A DNA stretch of 64,000 nt from assembly GCF_030813595.1 (NCBI RefSeq), contig NZ_JAUSUH010000014.1, positions 1 through 64,000 of the forward strand, written 5' to 3'. How positions within the stretch are numbered: the stretch's first letter is position 1; the number at the start of each line of letters is the position of its first letter. The stretch comes from Ancylobacter vacuolatus (lineage in GTDB: Bacteria; Pseudomonadota; Alphaproteobacteria; Rhizobiales; Xanthobacteraceae). The notes beneath the pieces were generated by a model, which saw only the letters and a program-made list of their open reading frames with translations, searched no databases and was not told the DNA's origin. The position numbers and the translations under genes are program-made. Shown here one piece after another: positions 60,085-64,000 of the stretch.

Positions 60085-61169
60085 GCATGGCCGTCTCTGC
60101 CGCCACGGAGCTGCGGGCGCGCCGGCCGCGGCGGACGCTTCTCGCGCTTGGCCTCTGCGCCCTGCTGGTCATTGTCGCCTTCCTCGCCTCGCTGGCGATC
60201 GGGCCGGTGACGATCGCCCCTGGAAGGATCGTGGAGATCCTGGCCGCCGCCCTGCGCGGCGAGCGGGCGAGCGGGGCGGCGCTGCGCGAGGCGGTGATCG
60301 TGCTCGATGTGCGGCTGCCGCGCACCCTGCTCGGGCTGCTGGTCGGCGGCGGCATCGCGCTTGCCGGAGCGGTCACCCAGGGCATTTTCCGCAACCCGCT
60401 CGCCGATCCTGGGCTGATCGGCATCTCCAATGGCGCGGCGCTGGCGGCGGCGGTGTGGATCGTCGCCGGGGGCCATCTCGCTTTCTATCTGCCGCCGGCT
60501 CTTGCTGATGCCGGCTTACCGCTCATGGCCTTTTGCGGCGCCCTCATCGCCACGGTGGCGCTCTATGCCATCTCCACCCATGAGGGGCGAACCTCTGTTG
60601 TCACCATGCTGTTTGCCGGTATCGCGATTGCCGCCCTGGCCGCCGCCGGCACCGGCTTGACGGTCTTCGTGGCGTCGGACCAGCAACTACGCGACTTCAC
60701 CTTCTGGTCCTTCGGCTCGCTCGGCGGCGCCACTTGGCAGAAGGTGGCGGCGGCGCTGCCCTTCATGCTGCTGCTGGCGGTGATCTGCACCCGGCTCGCC
60801 CGCGCTCTCGATGCGGTGGCGCTCGGCGAGGCGGAGGCGTTCCATGTCGGTATCGACGTGCAGCGGGCCAAATGGCTGGCCATTCTCGGTATCGCCGCCG
60901 GGGCCGGAGCCTCGGTGGCGGTGGCGGGCGTGATTGGCTTTGTCGGCCTTGTCGTGCCCCATCTCATCCGCCTGATGTTCGGCCCCGGCCATCGCCTGCT
61001 GCTGCCCTGCGCGGGGCTGCTCGGCGGGGCATTGCTGCTGGGGGCGGATGTGGTGGCGCGCACCATCGTCAGCCCGGCCGAGCTGCCGCTGGGCGTCGTC
61101 ACCGCCGGCTTCGGCGCGCCGTTCTTTCTCTGGCTGCTGCTGCGCCGACGCGCGGCCCTGATGGGGTGA
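60081..61169 (+). CDS. hmuU: Hemin ABC importer permease
   Basis: 362 residues from a GTG at 60081 overlapping the hmuT stop; an ATG at 60087 is as good. FecCD-family permease with about ten helices, LRLPRTLLGLLVGGGIALAG, FRNPLADPGLIGISNGAAL, and the docking loop with AFHVGIDVQRAKW. Ends four bases before hmuV. Confidence 0.93.
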   Translation: MSMAVSAATELRARRPRRTLLALGLCALLVIVAFLASLAIGPVTIAPGRIVEILAAALRGERASGAALREAVIVLDVRLPRTLLGLLVGGGIALAGAVTQGIFRNPLADPGLIGISNGAALAAAVWIVAGGHLAFYLPPALADAGLPLMAFCGALIATVALYAISTHEGRTSVVTMLFAGIAIAALAAAGTGLTVFVASDQQLRDFTFWSFGSLGGATWQKVAAALPFMLLLAVICTRLARALDAVALGEAEAFHVGIDVQRAKWLAILGIAAGAGASVAVAGVIGFVGLVVPHLIRLMFGPGHRLLLPCAGLLGGALLLGADVVARTIVSPAELPLGVVTAGFGAPFFLWLLLRRRAALMG

Positions 61170-61172
61170 GCG

Positions 61173-61937
61173 ATGTACCGCGCGCTTGACATAGGAGTTG
61201 CCGTCGGCGGCCGGACGCTGCTGGACGGTGCAGCGGTCGACATCCGCCCCGGCCATGTCGCCGTGCTGATCGGGCCGAACGGCGCCGGCAAGTCGACGCT
61301 GTTCAAAGTGCTGGCGGGCGAGCGGCGGCCGCAGCGTGGGCAGGTGACGCTCGACGGCGCCGACCTTGCCGGGCTGAAGCCGGCGCGACTGGCACGGCTG
61401 CGGGCGGTGCTGCCGCAAAGCGTGCATGTCGCCTTTCCGTTCACCGTCGAGGAAGTGGCCGGCATTGGCGCCGCCCCCGGCCGCGACAGCGCGGCGCGCA
61501 TCCGGCGGGCGCTGGCGCGGGTCGAGCTCGCCAATCTGGCGGGCCACAGCTATGACCCTCTCTCCGGCGGCGAGAAGCAGCGGGTGCAGCTTGCCCGCGC
61601 TCTGGTGCAGCTGGAGGGCGGCGAGGGGCCGGGCTATCTGCTGCTCGATGAGCCGACCGCCAGCCTCGACCTTGCCCAGCAATTGCTGGTGCTGCGGCTG
61701 ATACGGGACCTGGCGGGTGAGGGCGTCGGCGTGCTCGCCGTGCTGCACGATCTCAACCTGGCCGCCATGGTGGCCGATGAGATTGTGGCGCTGAAACAGG
61801 GCCGGGTGGCCGCGCAGGGCACACCGGCCGACGTGCTCACCGATGCCCGCATTGCCGAGCTCTACGGTGTGAGCGTGCGGATCGGCTGGGCGCCGCCCAC
61901 GCCCTTCCTCTTGCCGCAGGCCGCTTCGCGCGCATGA
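61173..61937 (+). CDS. hmuV: Hemin ABC importer ATP-binding protein
   Basis: 254 residues. Walker A GPNGAGKST, Q-loop LPQSVHVAFPFTV, signature LSGGEKQRVQLARAL, Walker B YLLLDEPTASLD and VLHDLNLAAM. The family pattern, with HDLNLA and a C-terminal YGVSVRIG, is that of HmuV/FecE ATPases. The stop codon is at 61935-61937, immediately before a terminator stem. Confidence 0.93.
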   Translation: MYRALDIGVAVGGRTLLDGAAVDIRPGHVAVLIGPNGAGKSTLFKVLAGERRPQRGQVTLDGADLAGLKPARLARLRAVLPQSVHVAFPFTVEEVAGIGAAPGRDSAARIRRALARVELANLAGHSYDPLSGGEKQRVQLARALVQLEGGEGPGYLLLDEPTASLDLAQQLLVLRLIRDLAGEGVGVLAVLHDLNLAAMVADEIVALKQGRVAAQGTPADVLTDARIAELYGVSVRIGWAPPTPFLLPQAASRA

Positions 61938-61970
61938 AAAAAGCCCCGCCCGGGCGCGCCGGGCGAGGCT
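61937..61970 (-). terminator. Rho-independent terminator of the leftward heme oxygenase operon
   Basis: On the minus strand a 12-bp stem with one mismatch (AGCCTCGCCCGG, 61970-61959, with CCGGGCGGGGCT, 61953-61942) over a 5-base loop is followed by six T (61942-61937). On the plus strand the stem follows hmuV without a T-run, so it mainly ends heme oxygenase transcription and gives a barrier to the converging hmu operon. Confidence 0.8.
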
Positions 61971-62001
61971 GAGGGTCGGCGGACCGCTGAGGCCGCTCGT
62001 G

Positions 62002-62586
62002 CTACCGGGGGAGCTCGCGCCCGACCAGCGTCTCGACATGGCTGAAGGCGGCGTTGGCGGCAGCCTCCAGCCGCGCCTCTTCCTCTGATGTCAGCTCGGC
62101 CTCGTTAAGCGCGGCGGTGAAGCGGCGCCAGTGCAGCGCACGCCCCTCGGGATGGCCGGCGAGGTGGCGCGCCCCGTGCTCGGCGGTGAAGCCGAGCTTG
62201 GCGGCTTCCTTGGCGAGGATGGCGGCGCCCATGTTGGAGCCCTCGACGACATAGAGCCAGCCGAGCGCCTCGGGCCTCTCCAGCATCGGGCCGAAAGGGG
62301 CTTCCGGCGGCGTCAGGCCGAGATCGGCGAAGTCCTGCTCCAGCGCCGCGAGGCGGCAGCGCGCCGCGAGATCCGGCAGCATCTCCTGCAGCGACGGGTC
62401 GGCATACAGCGTCGCGACCCGGCGGTGCAGATGGTACTGAAAGCGCAGGAAACGCTGGTAATTCGCGCCGTCGGCGAAGGGGGCGGCCTGCATGACGCCC
62501 GAATCCACCCGCTCATGCGCGGCTGTGGAGGCAGCCTTGAGGCGCTTGGCGCGGTTGGGTGCCTCCACATCCGTGGCTATCGACAT
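62002..62586 (-). CDS. Biliverdin-producing heme oxygenase family protein
   Basis: 194 residues, all-helical. Proximal heme ligand His24 in STAAHERVD near the N-terminus; the distal helix carries LGWLYVVEGSNMGAAIL, the conserved Gly-rich distal segment. The length matches HmuO/PigA/BphO-type enzymes. It opens the heme ring to biliverdin, CO and iron once heme has been imported. It lies 52 bases after the receptor gene on the same strand. BphO for bacteriophytochrome is an alternative, but no phytochrome is nearby. Confidence 0.85.
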   Translation of the reverse strand: MSIATDVEAPNRAKRLKAASTAAHERVDSGVMQAAPFADGANYQRFLRFQYHLHRRVATLYADPSLQEMLPDLAARCRLAALEQDFADLGLTPPEAPFGPMLERPEALGWLYVVEGSNMGAAILAKEAAKLGFTAEHGARHLAGHPEGRALHWRRFTAALNEAELTSEEEARLEAAANAAFSHVETLVGRELPR

Positions 62587-62638
62587 ATCGTGCTCCTCTC
62601 ATCCCGCCATGCCGGCGGGAACGCTCTTTCACAACGCT

Positions 62639-64000
62639 TCACTTCACATAGAACGGGTCGGCAGCGGAGGCGATCTCGCCGCCGCCGAAACGCATGGTCA
62701 GGGCGGCCTTCACGGTGAGGCCGGCGCTCGGCAGGAAGTTCTCATACTGGGTGTATTGCTCGTCCAGCAGGTTCTCCACAGACAGCCGCCACAGTGTGTT
62801 CGCGTTCGGCTGGTAGCCGGCATAGACGCTGACGAGGTTGAAGCTGCCCGTCGGCTCCAGCTCGGTGTTGTAAGCCGGGATGTCGGAAGCCTTGACGGCG
62901 GCCACGGCGGTCCAGCGCACGGCGACCGTCAGCTTTTCCTCCAGGAAGCGGAAGCCGAGCGTTGTCGTGACCTGGTCCGGCTGGATGCTCCCCAGCGGCT
63001 GCCCGGCATAAAGGCCCGCCGTGACCTCGCCTTCCGAGATCTGGCCGGAAAGGCCGACGAACCATTTGCGCGCATCATAAGTGCCCTCGAACTCGAAGCC
63101 CTTCAGCCGCACTTCCTGGATGTTCTGGTACTGCACATAGCCTGCCACGCCCCAATCATAGGGGAAGCAGGTGGTCGGCCGGCCGGGAATGGGACAGATC
63201 GTGCCCGTGGAATCGCCGAAACTCACGTCATCGATATAGTTCTCCACATCGTTCTGGTAGTAGTTCAGCTTGGCGCGCAGCCTGTCGCCGGTGACGAACA
63301 GGTCGTCCTTCTTGATGTTGATGCCGACTTCCTTGTTCTTGCCGATTTCCGCCTCAAGGCCGGGATTGGGCACGAAGTAGAACATCGTGCCGCCGGTGTT
63401 GAACGGCAGGGGGTGGGGGCCGGAGACCAGCGCCTCGGTCACGGTGGGGGCGCGGTAGCCCTCGGCATAGGTGCCGTAGAGGGTCAGCCACGACCAGGGG
63501 GTGACGCCGAGGGTGAATTTCGGCGAGAGCCGTTCGCCGCTGGTGCCGCCATCGTCGGAATTCAGCGAATAGGCGTCGTAGCGCAGCGCGGCGATAGCCT
63601 CCAGCCAGGTGGAATAATTGCCCTTCCACTGCACGAAGGCGCCGCCGACGCCGCGATCGCCCGAGGGGTTGTAGCCCTCGCCGAAGCCGTAATCGTCGGT
63701 ATTGTCGATCTCGTCTTGGAAATAGTCGCCGCCGAAGGTGATGGCGTTGTTCCAGCCGGCGGCATCGAAGCGGCTGGTATTGTTGGCGTCGAAGCCCACC
63801 GTGTCGATGACGAAGCTGCGCGGATCGCCCACCGCGCCGGTGATCGGGTTGGAAGAACCGGAAACCTTCACCTGGTCCTGGTCGACCTGGTTCCAATAGA
63901 CCGAGCTGCGCCAGTCGAACAGATTGTCCTCGGGGTTCTGGTAGTTCCAGCTCGCCGTCACCGTGCGGTTGGTCGCCTGGGTGCTGTAGGAGGTGGCGCC
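62639..64000 (-). CDS. TonB-dependent heme/hemoglobin receptor, C-terminal part (cut by window edge)
   Basis: The frame is open from the stop at 62639 to the right edge (over 450 codons), so the signal peptide and plug lie outside. Barrel motifs of the heme receptor family: LSPKFTLGVTPWSWLTLYGTYAEGYRAPTVTEAL (the FRAP-type region, here GYRAPT) with a conserved NP(G)L-like NPGLEAEIGKNKEVGI, then VENLLDEQYTQYENFLPSAGLT and the terminal strand ending ADPFYVK. Its leftward operon partner is heme oxygenase and it faces hmuTUV, hence heme rather than a siderophore as ligand. Confidence 0.9.
   Translation of the reverse strand, partial: GATSYSTQATNRTVTASWNYQNPEDNLFDWRSSVYWNQVDQDQVKVSGSSNPITGAVGDPRSFVIDTVGFDANNTSRFDAAGWNNAITFGGDYFQDEIDNTDDYGFGEGYNPSGDRGVGGAFVQWKGNYSTWLEAIAALRYDAYSLNSDDGGTSGERLSPKFTLGVTPWSWLTLYGTYAEGYRAPTVTEALVSGPHPLPFNTGGTMFYFVPNPGLEAEIGKNKEVGINIKKDDLFVTGDRLRAKLNYYQNDVENYIDDVSFGDSTGTICPIPGRPTTCFPYDWGVAGYVQYQNIQEVRLKGFEFEGTYDARKWFVGLSGQISEGEVTAGLYAGQPLGSIQPDQVTTTLGFRFLEEKLTVAVRWTAVAAVKASDIPAYNTELEPTGSFNLVSVYAGYQPNANTLWRLSVENLLDEQYTQYENFLPSAGLTVKAALTMRFGGGEIASAADPFYVK

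Overview
The window is GC-rich, densely coded DNA. Its gene families (NAGGN osmolyte trio, hydroxyproline catabolic genes, FCD-type GntR regulators, TRAP transporters, hmuTUV, a short GumB-like export protein with a tyrosine autokinase) and its dispersed short palindromic repeats point to an alphaproteobacterium of the Hyphomicrobiales (Rhizobiales). A Xanthobacteraceae-like genome is my best guess, but I cannot prove genus. I see no tRNA, rRNA, CRISPR array, transposase or phage gene.

Layout. (1) 1-4269: the start of exbB, an exported DJ-1/PfpI protein resembling isonitrile hydratase, a TonB-dependent siderophore-type receptor, a Cys-motif DUF2946-like protein and a small membrane-anchored protein; this is a metal-uptake locus. 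(2) 4270-7874: an ABC exporter and an AraC regulator. (3) 8103-14356: one leftward operon under a FadR-type regulator, with a polar amino-acid-type ABC importer, a beta-hydroxyacid dehydrogenase, an RpiB-like isomerase and a PfkB kinase, substrate unknown. (4) 14558-16063: divergent SDR/TetR pair around a palindromic operator. (5) 16234-20877: the three-gene N-acetylglutaminylglutamine amide (NAGGN) osmoprotectant operon. (6) 21043-26798: an autotransporter and a two-component system. (7) 26871-41651: a hydroxyproline regulon with two transporters (TRAP and ABC), two GntR regulators and enzymes for trans-4-, cis-3- and probably trans-3-hydroxyproline. (8) 41711-58716: an exopolysaccharide locus. 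(9) 59143-64000: heme uptake (hmuTUV), heme oxygenase and the C-terminal part of a TonB-dependent heme receptor.

How the genes work together. In the hydroxyproline block a long leftward operon (40710 to 31780) encodes uptake, 4-hydroxyproline 2-epimerase, D-hydroxyproline dehydrogenase, pyrroline-hydroxycarboxylate deaminase, an enolase-superfamily cis-3-hydroxyproline dehydratase and a proline-racemase-family protein. The Ldh-family reductase at 26871-27932 could reduce the pyrroline-2-carboxylate made by the 3-hydroxyproline dehydratases. In the polysaccharide block a polyprenyl-phosphate sugar transferase, four glycosyltransferases, two Wzy/WaaL-like membrane proteins, a short lipoprotein exporter, an outer-membrane beta-barrel and a BY-kinase form most of a Wzx/Wzy-type pathway, but no flippase is in the window. 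Two adjacent glycosyltransferases share a nearly identical 686-bp block, which marks a recent duplication or gene conversion.

Most striking observations: the isonitrile-hydratase-like gene beside a TonB receptor; the Ser/Thr active site of the proline-racemase paralogue; the short export lipoprotein paired with a candidate outer-membrane porin; the catabolic operon of unknown substrate; and the 686-bp duplication.
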